Assembly: GCA_032207245.1 (NCBI GenBank) | Contig: CM063502.1 | Coordinates: 137,375,998 to 137,439,997 of the forward strand | From: Pardosa pseudoannulata | Lineage: Eukaryota > Arthropoda > Arachnida > Araneae > Lycosidae | Reading direction: 5' to 3' | DNA length: 64,000 nucleotides | Part shown: piece after piece, positions 26,583 through 39,216 of the stretch | Numbering within the stretch: position 1 is the stretch's first letter | Layout: each line of letters begins with the position of its first letter | Program-made: the position numbers and the translations under genes | The notes under the pieces: generated by a model | Database searches by the model: none | Seen by the model: only the letters and a program-made list of their open reading frames with translations | Told to the model about the DNA's origin: nothing

Positions 26583-27349
26583 GTAAATATAGTACAATAT
26601 TTTTAAAACTAGATTGTGTTTTAGAAGCGAAGAAAGAGTTAACTTTAAATAATACTTTTTAATTTTAGTTGTGGTAATTCTACAATCCTCTAAAGATTTT
26701 AAAGGAAAAATATAACGTATCCTAATTTGGCCCAATGTCTGTTTCCAGATTTAAACCCTTAAACACCGCAAATATTTTATTTCCATTTCAGAGTTTCATA
26801 ATACATATTTCCTAAAAGGTTCTTTGTGAAATGATTGTTAAGTCTATACTGAAGATGTGTATTTAATTGTTATAGATAATTAATTAAATGAATTAAAAAC
26901 TGATTATAATAGCATTTAGAACATAAATCTTCAATAAATTTTCGTACGGATGTCTTTTGTTAATCATCAAAATATTTAGACCTTTCCTAGACTGTTTAAT
27001 ATATGTATTATCATCTAAACTGGCGTTAATAATTTTAAATATAAGTAAAAGATATGAGGAATACAAAATATAATCCTCTTATTGAAAAAGATTGGAAGAA
27101 ACCAAATATTTAAGACCTTTGTTTATAAGGGATAAATATCAATTAATATTACATCCTTTTAATAAGACAGATTTCACTAGCTAGGAAAACTATAAAATCA
27201 TATTTATGCGAAATGTTTATAAATTGTATATTATAACATATCAATATGGTGTAAGTTGTTGATTGTTTTAAATTATCATGTGAAAAATATGTATTTTTTT
27301 ATTTCTCCCAAACATGATATATCTGTATTAGAGAGAGAGAGAGAGTTTT

Positions 27350-27520
27350 TCATTTAATTGGATCGATAGGCTACTGTTTTGCTCACTAGGGCTAATAAGA
27401 CCGGGACCTACTGCTATAAGTAGATTCCAAAATGCTATGATCATCCATGCCAGCAGCGGGATTCAAAACATGAACACCAGTGCAGAAGTACGCTCTATCA
27501 TTCTCCCATCGTTCGGCTAT
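27350..27520 (-). mobile_element. tRNA-derived SINE, family A
   Basis: Contains CTACTGTTTTGCTCACTAGGGCTAATA-type text (split phrases), GACCGGGACCTACTGC, CCATGCCAGCAGCGGGATTC and a terminal CGTTCGGCTAT. These are the same ordered blocks as the copy at 37854-38025. It is diverged, and no target duplication was found. Antisense to TMTC1. Confidence 0.75.
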
Positions 27521-28175
27521 ATATATTATAATACTCTTTTAAATTGTCCTGTTAAGAGCATGCAATGTTTTTTATGCTTCAAATACACGATATATGTGTG
27601 TAATATATCAAAGTTATTACAATTTAATATCTCTTAAAAATCCCCTCTTTCCCATTCTCATTCCTTCAAATCCATTTTACCATCCACAAAATGTCTTAAT
27701 TACAAAACTGTCAGAGAGTTAAACATCTTCCAACCCATTTCCCAAAGCCTTCCCCATAATAGATGCAAATCTTCTGTCCGCTTACCGCATTTTCCAGCTG
27801 CCCCTGGCAAATGGCTCAGCTTTTCCCATCCGATCTAAAAGTTATTTTTACCGTTAAATTTGCCGACTAAGTTGCCTGTCCCTTAGGAAAATTCTATGCA
27901 TCGCTCGCTGTGTGGTCCAACTATGTAATCCACACTTATTTTCATGGTCTTTCCTTGTCTGTCTTTGAAAGAGTAACATGTTTATTCTAGCAGCTCTTCA
28001 ACAAAAGTTAAGTTCTCCTCGGGATTCCGTGTTGTCTTTATGAAGTGGCACGACTGCAGCTTGCAATCATCACTAATCTAGTTGCTTAGTCTCCTTGCTC
28101 CATATCCCGGGCAAATAAAAACAACAGGGCTACAATTTTTACTGCAACCGGTGGGATTATTTCATGCTGGTTTAT

Positions 28176-28177
<2 letters not shown>

Positions 28178-28218
<41 letters not shown>

Positions 28219-28221
28219 TGT

Positions 28222-28272
<51 letters not shown>
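28178..28272. repeat. Compound (CA)n(TA)n microsatellite
   Basis: CA repeats to about 28212, a short interruption (CATGTGTTTA), then TA repeats to 28272, with CA on the 5' side. Confidence 0.95.
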
Positions 28273-28273
<1 letters not shown>

Positions 28274-28329
28274 CATACATGTATATACATGTATGATACA
28301 TATACATATGACATGTACATATGAGAGTT

Positions 28330-28490
28330 TTCTTTTTGGTTAGAGAGATACGCTCTACTGTTTTTCTCACGAGGGTTAATGAGATCGGGATCTACTGCTT
28401 AAAGTCGATTCCGAAAGGCTGTGACCATCCATGCCAGGACCGAATTCTAACCCGTGAACGTCTTGCTTCTTCTTCCATCCTTCGGCTCTC
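28330..28490 (-). mobile_element. tRNA-derived SINE, family A
   Basis: Carries TACGCTCTACTGTTTTTCTC, ACGAGGGTTAATGAGATCGGG, ATTCCGAAAGGCTGTGACCA and CCTTCGGCTCTC in family order. It lies less than 1 kb from the previous family-A copy and in the same orientation, with a microsatellite between them. Confidence 0.78.
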
Positions 28491-29310
28491 TCTCTATATA
28501 GATACTGAGAGAGATATATATGTTAGAAAAAGGTTAAAAATACAAGGAATAAATCATCTATAGAGTGGTTTAATCTTGTATTTAATCTTTTCTACTATTA
28601 AAACAAAGTTTGAAATTTTTTATATTTAGAGAGCAAGAGATAATTTTTTCTTCAAGTATACGAAGTATTAGGGAATAAATCAACTATACAAAAAATTACC
28701 TTAAGACAATATTGAAAGAATGGCATTATTTCGTATAAAAATACAAACATTTATACTGAAGAATTTTAAAGACCAAATATGATGAAATGTCTTTAAAAAA
28801 ATTATAAATGAAACTCGGCATCAGAATAAAAATTCCAGGTAGGAAGAATTCTAGACGAAATATGCTGTTTTACATATCAATATATTCTTTTCTTATTGGA
28901 CCGTAAAACAAGTTAATGATTTGCTCTAGGAATACGATTTCTCATACAAAAAAAGCCTGTTACAGCATTTTTATAAGAATGAATTAATAAAGAAAAGAAA
29001 AGTATTTAAGTTATATAATAGTTTTTTTCTAAATAATTTATCTTACAACATTTTAGTATGTTTTGCTAAAAATATTAAAATGTTTCTTATATTACACTTA
29101 AATTTCAGTTAAATTTAATAATACTTGATTTTTAACTATTAACATCAGAACTCTTTTTTTTTAATTGATATCTATGTTTTAGAGTAACACCAGCTTTCTG
29201 TTCTTTTTCTGCTAACTACATCAGAATTTATTGCTTAGATTTAGTTAAAAACTATAATGAATAGTGATCTGAGATAGATGCAGTTCAGTACTTTTGTTGT
29301 ATGTGTGAGA

Positions 29311-29440
29311 CAGAAGATGGCCTAATGGCTAGGGTGCAGCCCTTAATTTTATGGTGTTGAATTTGAACCAGTCAGATACCTGAAGCATATATCTGTTTAA
29401 ACAAAGAACTTACAGGACAGGTATGACAATCTGAATGCCA
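29311..29440 (+). mobile_element. Possible tRNA-derived SINE fragment, + strand
   Basis: GATGGCCTAATGGCTAGGGTG resembles a tRNA A-box arm, and GTTGAATTTGAACCAG about 30 bp later resembles a B box. If real, it is the only SINE-like piece in the same orientation as TMTC1. No second copy was seen to define its body. Confidence 0.4.
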
Positions 29441-30650
29441 TGTCTTCTCGATAGAATGTTTAGAGGTGAGATACATGTCTAGAATACAAGAAGAGAAAAA
29501 TTCGACTTCTTGTTTTCCATCCTTTGAAGAATTATCTGGCATGACTTCACGTTTGCCTTATACCCTTCAGGACAATCAGTCAGGCAGTCAGTCATACACA
29601 CACACACACACGCACATTATTTCTCTCTCTCTCTCTCAAAACTAGAATTGCTAGATACTATTAAGAAAAGGGTATCGATACTAGATACGGTGCACTCATG
29701 GGGATGAATGAGAATATAAATAAATACGGAAATAAGAATATCGAGTTTATTTAAACATCTAGTCTCTGGAGCTTCTGGAGAAAAAAACAAGTGCATACCG
29801 TTATATAGTGGTATGAGCCAGCCACTAACTGTGTTAACAGTTAGTCATATAATGAGGGCGTATAGAAACTAAGTTAAGTTAAGAGGTTATATAAAAATTG
29901 TTGAGCTAAGCAAAAATTAATTTTTGCTCTAAGTTTGCCCATTTTAACGCAATGAGATGAAAAAAAAATGAGTTTCGCCAAAGGTGCAATTAATAAGGGT
30001 AAAAATTACAAGGACAGTTGCATAAAAGAGTAATCTCTATCCATAGGACAATAAAAAGATTTAGCAATAAAAAACAAGGGTGAATTAGTTACTTAGAGTG
30101 TGTTTAAGCCACGAAAGTTTACAAAAATAACATTTTCGTCTTTTAGAGATTTTTGGTAGCTGCTAGGAAGGTATAACTGGATTTATCTTAAAATATTGTT
30201 TCAGATCACAATGTTATCTGTGACTGAGTTGGGAACAAGAGAATGAAATAGCGAATAAAACTAATTGCCACTAGATTTTAGTTAGATTACCTTAACTTAA
30301 AATAGCTATATCAACCCATATTAAATCCACTCTACTTTGAAACAGGACATTTTAACACATAACACAGACGTATTCGGTTATTTGCGTTCAGGTACTTCTC
30401 ACAAAATGCAATGTTATAACAATGCACTTTCTTACGTACAAATCTGAAAGGCATTTTACAAAGTACATTTTAATCATTTTAACAAATTTCCTCATAAAAA
30501 CGGTACAGATCTGAAGATTCAGTTATGGATGTTATATGTAAGAATCTTTAATTAACACACTTGGTAGTGTCTAAATGCCAAGTTGTACAAAGGGATGTTT
30601 TGTCTTTATTAGTGGGAGAAAGAAATTAAAAAGTAGTTTTTTTTCTTTAA

Positions 30651-30984
30651 CTCCTTAAAGTGCACGCTCGAGTTAACTTGAGCGAGCTAAACTGGTCAAA
30701 CAGTACACACTCGAGATAATTCGAGTGGCGTTGTACTTTATGTTGCTATAATTTTTCACACTCGAATGCAATCAAGAATTGAAAATAACAATATGAAAGA
30801 AAAAATAATAACCAATCGTTTTAATGATGATATTTATCATTTGCATGGGATTGTAAGCTTTAACGCTTACTTATTCAAGTATAAAATTTTTTTTCGAAAT
30901 TCAACGTTCTAAATTGTGTTTTTTACATTAAAAAAATTAATTCTTTATTGGCCGGCCTTTTTAAAAAAACTGTGCATTAAGGGG
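30651..30984. mobile_element. piggyBac-like MITE
   Basis: The 334-bp element is flanked by TTAA (30647-30650) and TTAC (30985-30988), the latter one base from TTAA. Its ends are inverted: CTCCTTAAAGTGCACG on the left, and CCCCTTAATGCACAG when the right end is reversed. Just inside the left end lie two hairpins, CGCTCGAGTTAACTTGAGCG and CACTCGAGATAATTCGAGTG. TTAA targets and C-rich CCYTTAA ends are typical of piggyBac relatives. It has no coding content. Confidence 0.65.
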
Positions 30985-33499
30985 TTACTTATACATTTTC
31001 AAGAATTATAATTTTTTTCTACTTTATGTTGTGACAGTCATAAGAAAGATACGTTAAGTATATATGATTAAGTACGATAAAGGGATAGTTCAATTCCAAC
31101 TGTATTGATACGCCTATCTAAAATTATTTTATAACCTCCTCCCAGGAGCCCACCGATACGGAAGTTTGATAAGTTGAAGTCACAGCCATCTGCGAACAGA
31201 TAATACCCAAGAGTCAGTTTCATTACTACTGCAAATCGAGTAAACCACAAATTCTCCGAGGCACACAAATTCTATCCAAGAATTACATTTATTCCGTACT
31301 AGATTCTAAAATATTTTATATGCCAAAACAAATAAAAAACTATGGGTAAAGAGTACACAATACATACAAAAACAAAATACATACTAAAATATTATAAAAT
31401 TCTTTTCAATAACTACTTTAACAGGTAAAGGGACTTTAAGTAGGGGAAAATTAAATTTTTGTTATTACTAATATCGCAATGTATAACACATAAACAATTT
31501 TTAAATGATCTAATAATTTTCACTTTTATGAACAAGTCGTCGTCAGAAGAAATTCGGAATTAAATTATGGATATTTAATTTTTTTCAAAATTTTTTTTCA
31601 AGTAGTAAAAGCGTTTCATTTCTTTAAACCATGCAGCTTTACTTATTTAAAGGTTTCATGAATATTTAAATGCCATTTGTAAAATAGATTAAGAAATAAC
31701 ATTTTATGAATTTATAAAAAAATATGGTATTTATTTTATCCTCTATTCATTTAATTTTGTTATATACTATGGTTATTATAATATATATTTCGTGTTTGTG
31801 AGAGTGTATACTCTTGATTTACATAATGTTTCGCAGGATTTACAATTTTATTAGCCATTATATGAATTCTGATTTATGATTTCATATAAATCGTAATTAA
31901 TTTTTAATCACAATTTGATGTAGAATTTTACACTAATTAAAGTATTTCTATGTTTAAGAACACTGACAAAAGTCCGGATGCTCGTCATTCATCGTCCTAT
32001 TTTTAACCTAGAGATGCATCTAAAACTTTTCGAAACAGACACTTTGCGTATTATACACTTTAAGCAGCGTAGCAGCTTCTCATTTTTGAATCTTTCCGCT
32101 TCAGCCCAAACTGCCAAAATAATCGCAAAGACTGCTATTTTGCGTTTAGTTCAATAAAGATTATTCTTAGTCCTATCTTGAAAATTACATTTTTCTCCTC
32201 TCCTACTACCACCTGGGACTAATAGAAAGTAGCGCCAGCCGTTCTCCCGGGGAATCGCTGGCACAAGGTCTTGAAACAGCACATCTTGAAAATTGGTTCT
32301 GACTGCCGTAAAAGGAATTGAATTTGCGTGCGGAGGCCTGGCTCATTCTTCAAGATAAGGCTGACTTCAAGATAAGGAAGATAGTATTATATCTTTGGCC
32401 ATATACTGCTACACAAAAGTTTGCTGAAAATGCATTCCCATGAAACTCTGCTTTAGTGTCATGTTTGGGATGGGGTGATATTATTTTTCCCCATTTTAGA
32501 AACTGTACCTGTGGTTGTTCGTGATCACCTAACAGGAATATTACATCGAAAATTGTTCCGTTGATAGAAGGAGCAATTACTTCTTGTTCTGTTGCTCCTT
32601 AAAAGTGGTGATGTTATGAGAGTACTATAAAATGATTTCTTGGAATTTGGAAAAATTGAGTACATTTTAATACTTATCTAGATAAACGCACGCGTAGGGT
32701 GGATTTATAGCAGAGGAGTACAATCTATAGGCCTTAATATTTTCAACTTTTTTACGGTGAAGATTATTAGTCTTAGCATGGTAATAATAGTTTTTTTAAT
32801 TTATTTTAGTATGAACTACCAGTTAACTTATAATATCACACTCTATTGTACTTCGGAGATATCACAGGTATGGAGATATAGTAATAAAATTTAACAATAA
32901 CATTAAAATAATTTAACAGTGTGCATAATATAGAGGAAAATAGTTTTTAATTCCAACTTCATTATGAATTACAAATCTAGCATAACTCTAAACGGTTAAT
33001 GCAAAAATTATATGAAAAAAAAACTTTTACAATACTTTTTTGAAAATTTTAGGTACTCTACAGTCTAATACAGTAGCTATGGAAGATATATTTTTGAAAA
33101 ACTGCTATTACATATGGGGATAAATACACGATTTAATTAGATGGATAACCGTTTATAGCATCAAAGTTATTTTTAAATATGATGATCTTGAAAATGCCCC
33201 AGACTGGTAAAAGTGTTGAATCTCATTACGAACTACATATACATACATATATATACACGAATTTTGTTTTGCCTTTTTTTCTTTAAAGGCAGAGTCACAT
33301 ATTTAAAAAATACTTACAAATGAAAGACGAAAGAATTGTAGACATAGAGTAAATTGTAGAATAGAGGCAACATAGTGAAGAGTAAACAAACGTTGGTCCC
33401 CATAAAATAATTTAATGTAATTCCCCCCCTCTTTCTCTTTCCCTCTTTATAAACACACACACACACACAGATATATATATATATGTATATATACATATA

Positions 33500-34346
33500 C
33501 AGGGTGTCCCAAAAGATCGTTTACAAACTTAACATGCTGTTCTGTCATATCACGATGAACAAGATTTACATAGGAACTTGTGTCTGAAAATGCAAACTGA
33601 GACCTCTAGAGCGCTATCATCACAAGTGTGGAGCAAGAGTAAAAAATGATATGGACAGTGGTGTTAATATGATTTTAACTACAGATGATGATTACATCAC
33701 AGCAAATGCTCAAAATTGTTTCCTTTTGCCACAATGCACATTTCACAACGTTGGCGCTTGGATTCACGAACCCGTTCAAATTGTCCAGGAGTGTCACGGA
33801 CACGTTCTGCTGCTTTCGCGATCCTAGCGATGAGATTCATGTCCGATGTTAAGGGTGTCTCGTACACCATGGACTTCATGTGTCAACACAGGTAGTGTGA
33901 GAAATAAAATGGAACGATCTACACCCAACCCACGTTCGTTTGCTCGGAGACTTGTTTAAGCGTTGATTGCAAATTCCTGTAGCCCGGTTTCCTCTACGAC
34001 AGGCATGCGAGCAGTATGTTCTCGTCCGATGTGGCTACGTACTTCGAAAGCTCCTGATTCACGCAATATGCGGTGCAATTTACCAAACAAAACATGACCT
34101 GCCTGACGTTTGTTTAGAAAGAGCTCAAGGTATATCCGTGCAGCGGCTAGTCCATTTCCATCAGCGGCTCCATATACGTAATGCATGTCGGCCATTTCTG
34201 CGAATTTCCAGAAATGATTATATCCCCCCTCGCCCTCTAGCGATCGCAGTTTGCATTTTCGGGCACAATTTCCTATGTAAATCTTGTTCATCATGAAATG
34301 ACAGACCAGCATGCTAAGTTTGTAAACGACCTTTTGGGACACCCTG
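33500..34346 (-). mobile_element. Deleted mariner-like (Tc1/mariner-IS630) element, long terminal repeats
   Basis: The 847-bp element starts CAGGGTGTCCCAAAA, ends with the reverse of that, and has TA on each side (33498-33499 and 34347-34348). The inverted ends match for roughly 115 bp. On the minus strand, from about 34200, the frame [17 protein letters not shown]... resembles the DUF4817-type helix-turn-helix N-terminus of mariner-like transposases common in arthropods. From about 33879 a second frame (VYETPL...RVRESKRQRCEMC...NFEHLL) resembles the C-terminus. The central catalytic part is absent, so this is an internal deletion derivative and cannot encode a transposase. Confidence 0.88.
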
Positions 34347-34505
<159 letters not shown>

Positions 34506-34798
34506 TGTGTAACGAATTGGTATTTCATTTTACCAGATACATTACATACGGCGTACTCAGAGCACAGACATGCACAAGTAGAAAAGGAAGGGGAGTGAGT
34601 CCCATAGCATTGGGGTCTGGAATTTATTGACTCTAAAAGAATGTGATGATCAGACAAAGGCAAAACCCTCTATGTTGAAGGTGTGAGCTCTCAGGCGATA
34701 TTAGCTTCAGCTAGCTAAGTACATTTCACCGAATTAGAATGAAAAATGAAGTTAAATGTTGAATAGTTTAACAATCTGTCTCGTTTTATTTTATTACG

Positions 34799-34799
<1 letters not shown>

Positions 34800-34875
<76 letters not shown>
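34800..34875. repeat. (TA)n microsatellite abutting a Tc1-like element
   Basis: Pure TA repeat ending at the target TA of the Tc1-like element that starts at 34876. Confidence 0.95.
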
Positions 34876-34878
<3 letters not shown>

Positions 34879-36102
34879 GCATAGGACAAAATAATAGGAA
34901 CACCCTTTTAAAAATGAGTCGTCCTTCGACCGTCCAATACGACCTTAGTGTCGCAACAGTGTGCCACTTGGTGGCGGCGAAAATTATGGTATTAATCAAG
35001 TATTTCGCAGTTGCATGAGAAATTTATGTGTCCATCAAAACTTTATTATGTCCGATGAGCCCAATGTGAAAAGAGGCATGAACTGGAGATCACCTCGCTG
35101 GAGCATCCGTGTTCAGAACAGCCAGTTTTGTAGGAGTTTCAAAAACCACTATGTCAATGGTTATGACAGACACTCCAAACTTTGGTAAGGTGTCATCTGA
35201 GAAGCACAATACTGGCGAAAGACGAAGTTGAAGGATCGATATAGACAGGTGTTGAAGAGGATAGTTACACTGCCGCTGATAATGTCCTTTATAAATACCC
35301 ACCTTCTGAATCCCGGAATAATTAAAATTATCCAACAAGGGTTGCATGCCCGAACATTTATGGCTGAGTAGCTATTCCAAAACCATTAGTTTCGGAGCGG
35401 ATACTCTGAAGAGACTACAGTGGTGCCGAGATCACCTAAAGTGGACATAAGTGACAAGTGGAAACAAGTTATCTCGTCTGATGAATTCTCATTTACATTC
35501 TTCCAGTATCCCGGATGTGTGTTCGTTTGTCGAACACCGGCTGAAGTCGGTGTGACTACCTCCCTCCAACCATGAAACATGTAGGGTTTCCGTGATGTTG
35601 TGGGCAGCAATATCTTCCAGTGGATAGGGGCCTCTCATAGTCTTGGGTTGTCGGGCGATAATCACAGGCGACCATTATGTAAGTTTTCTCGTAGATCATT
35701 TTCACCCAATGCTTCAGACTCTCTTTCGGGATAACGTCCTGTGTTCCAAGATGGCAATGTCCCTGTTCACGAGTCTCCCTGTGTTCAAACATGGTTACAT
35801 GAGCATGATGATGAAGTGAAACATCTAACCCGATGTCCTCAGTCCCTTGATCTCAATTGAGCCAGTTTGGGGTTATTTAGTGAACAAAGTACGTACTGTG
35901 TTTCCTCCTCCACGCACACTATCTGAACTCGAGGCGGCCCTTCACGAGGAGTGGGTGCGAATTCCGATTAACTTTGTTTAAGACCTTTATTCATCAGTTC
36001 CACGTTGAATGCAAACTGTCATTCAGGGCAATGGAGGCCGAACCCCTTACTACTTAAAAATTTTCATTTTTTACAGGTGTTCCTATTATTTTGTATTACC
36101 AG
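34876..36102 (+). mobile_element. Full-length but decayed Tc1-like transposon
   Basis: A 1227-bp element bounded by TA (34874-34875 and 36103-36104). Its inverted ends share a perfect 18-bp core: CAAAATAATAGGAACACC on the left and its reverse complement at 36076-36093. Transposase remains on the + strand in several frames: RLQWCRDHLKW near 35412; WKQVISSDEFSF near 35459 with the first catalytic Asp; QDGNVPVHES near 35757 with the second; and IEPVWGYL near 35856 with the catalytic Glu. Frameshifts and stops separate these, so it is a pseudogene. Length and layout fit the DD34E Tc1 group. Confidence 0.9.
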
Positions 36103-37853
36103 TATATATGAGTGTGTAAGGGGTGTTTTTACCAACTACAAAAAAATAGTTAAAACTACGAAAAATTAATTCGAATTATATCCATGCTGGATAAAGTTTT
36201 TTTGTACCTTTATAGGCAAAACTTTTTTACAATTGCTTTAATGCTAATCACATCAAGATCACTCTACATTTAAAATTTCCTGAAAATTTTAGTGTAATCA
36301 CGTAATTCCTTTTAACTCCTATAATTTTTTAGATAGGAGTTTACATTGCCAATGCAGTCATATGAATATGTAAGTAATCCTGATTGTGTTACAAAAATGG
36401 ACAGTGTATTTTTAATATAACATATTTGTATATAACAGTTTTTAATAGCAAATTTCCTATTGAAATCTTACTTAAGAATATTTCCTTCCCTGAAAAATAT
36501 TTAAATCGATCATAGATGCATTACTGTTCAAACCCTAGAAATATGTTTAGTTCGTAAAATATAACTGTTATAAACATGAATCCATTTTATATAACAAATG
36601 CATATTCACATAAAATATATATACATATACACATTTTATATATTTGTTGTGATGTAGACGTAAGATTGATGAGGGCAAGAGAAAATATTACTTTCAGATT
36701 TTGGCAAAAGTGAAGTATAAAATATTGTTTTAAAAACTCGTAAATGCATTACATTTTTATATTTAACGAATTTATCCATAAAAATATAACATTCTTTAAT
36801 TCCGATGCAAAAACATTAACTTTTTCCTCAAAAGTGAAATAATGAGTTCCCAATAGATTTCACAAAAACGTTTCATTTTACAGATATCTTTACAACTTAA
36901 ACTTGAATTCAATTTTCAAATTTTCTTATTTTTTGTTGTTGTTAATGAAGACTTTTGTTCCTTCTTTCTTGAAAGCAGAATTTTTAATAAAAATGTGATT
37001 TTTAATATAACTAGAAACAGTATGCTAAAAGAAAAGATGTAGAAATATATAGCTGTAGAAAGGCTGTAGCATCTGAATTATTAATAATTTAAAACAGGAA
37101 TGCATTCCTACTTTAAATTATTGATAATGCAATTGCATTTTAAAGAATTAAAAAATACAATCTCTGCTAAAAGTTAATTACTATGGAACCTAAATCATAA
37201 TACATAAGAATTAATTGAACTCGAAAATTCTGATTCTGCAAAATCTCGCTGTTTCAATTTTTACTTTAAAAGAAAGATAGTAGGTGTTTTTCCAATTCTA
37301 AAATTGTATAATACTAATAGGAATATTGACGAAACCTTTAATAATAAAATATAAATGAACAGTAATTTCCAGAAAATGATAAGGTTATTCGAGTTTTTCT
37401 TTAGCTGTGTTTTGAAATAATAAGGTAAGCGTGTAAAAAATTCATCCTTCTGAAATACGGAAAATGTTTCATGAATATTTCTAAAACGTTAATAAGTAAA
37501 AGCAATTGATTTCATTCATTAATACTATTTCTTATTCATGTTATTTGTAAAAAATAAACCTTTTTGAAAATTTGAAAATTTTTAAATTTATTTTTATAAA
37601 ATTTTAAACTCAACTTCAAGTATTAAAAATGTTTTCATTAAATGAAATCACCTTTTCATTAACAGTAAAATACATTTTACTGGTTTAAATGCAATAGGAG
37701 GAATTTTTAAGGGTATTTGTATATCTTGTATATAAGGGTATATGTACTTGTATATTTGTAATGTTCTTTGTTTTAAGTACTTGTTTCTACATATTTAGTT
37801 TAAAATAATGAAGAAGCTTGTGCTGTAATATTAGAGATAATGCATATGGTTTA

Positions 37854-38025
37854 GGTTTGGTTTGGTTTGAAGCGCTACGGTCTACTGTTTTGCACACGAG
37901 GTATAATGAGACCGGGACCTACTGCTTAATGCCGGTAGATACTAACATCCATACCATAGTGGGATTCGAACCCACGAACTCTGGTACCGAAGGCCAGTAC
38001 CCAAACCAATTGGCCAGCGTTCCGC
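37854..38025 (-). mobile_element. tRNA-derived SINE, family A, best-preserved copy
   Basis: The body of 172 bp is flanked by GCATATGGTTTA (37842-37853) and GCATATGGCTTA (38026-38037), a 12-bp target duplication with one mismatch. On the minus strand it starts with a tRNA-like head: GGCCAATTGGTTTGGG (A-box region, 38001-38016), then GGGTTCGAATCCC (B-box region, 37961-37973). It ends in repeated GGTTTGG at the left edge. A polymerase III transcript would run opposite to TMTC1. This copy serves as the family reference. Confidence 0.9.
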
Positions 38026-38141
38026 GCATATGGCTTATATTACTGTAATATTTTAGATGCGAAATCCAGTTTATTTAAAGTATTGAGGTTTTTATGTAAT
38101 AAGCATCTTCATATTTTGTGAAAGCAGAAATGTTCCATTTT

Positions 38142-38142
<1 letters not shown>

Positions 38143-38174
<32 letters not shown>
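38143..38174. repeat. Poly(A) run, 32 bases
   Basis: An uninterrupted A-run on the + strand. No recognisable retroelement body precedes it in the right orientation; the SINE 120 bp upstream is in the opposite orientation. Confidence 0.9.
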
Positions 38175-38176
<2 letters not shown>

Positions 38177-39216
38177 TATGTAGTTAAAATAATTGAATTT
38201 AAATAGTTGCACCTGTGTAAATTTTGGTTATGGCTTTCATATTACAGGCACAAAAAAAGTCTGAGTTTTGATTAATCTTGATTTAATGTTATTTTAATGA
38301 AAATACTTTTAACATTGCAGTTATTTAGAAGGAAACAAAGCAGCATTAATTTTAATTTAACATAGCTTTTATGCTTTAAATTTATTTTCGTTATTGAGAA
38401 AAAAATATCTAAAGGCTAGTTTTCATAGGTGTGCCCTTAACTCGGATTGGAAATTCAAATATTTTTTAAAAATAAATTTAAAAAGAAAAATTGTCAGAAA
38501 AAATATAACACAGGACATTTTTTGCTGCCATCATAATAATACTAGCTTTTTTGACATGCAATTCAAAATTCTTATGAGGAGAAATTTATGAAAATGTTTC
38601 ACACTTCTGGCTCAGTTACCTCCGAAACGCAACGAAACGTTCTCTTTACACAAGCAATTCTGAATAAATCTATTACGAGCTCGGAAATTGAAGAATTGCT
38701 ATATACTTTACTCCCAGAAAGGAAAATTTCTTACCTCAGAAAAATTTGGTCGTAAACTTAATGTTTTATGCAGAATGTGTGCGCGATCTCATTTGAAAGT
38801 ATTGCTTTCTCGCATGGCTTGTTGGCTTTCAGGAGATGTTCAACATTCACTTTCAAGCAAATATTATCTTTCCAGATATTCCTACTGTCGAATTTAGAAA
38901 TCTAAAAAATATACACGTCGTAATGAGTTTTGAATATGTTTGGATTATAGTGAAAAGCAGAGATTATTATATTAACAGAAAATATGTTTGAAGTTACTGT
39001 TTTTCACGTCTATATCAATATACGTAAAAAAAGATTTGATATTTTTGAAAGAAAGAAAATTCAGGAGTAAGATTCACACTTAAAGGTATAAATTCATACT
39101 TATCGATTTTGAATTTCAATAAATCGTAATTCATACAATTTTAATAAAATGAATGATAAATTTCATTATAAATGAACAGTATTTAACGTTAATGATAAAA
39201 TAGTTGAATGTTAAGT

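Noticed and set aside
37961..38016. tRNA gene on the minus strand
   Set aside because: The A- and B-box-like phrases belong to SINE family A, which repeats several times with an attached body; no complete cloverleaf is apparent.
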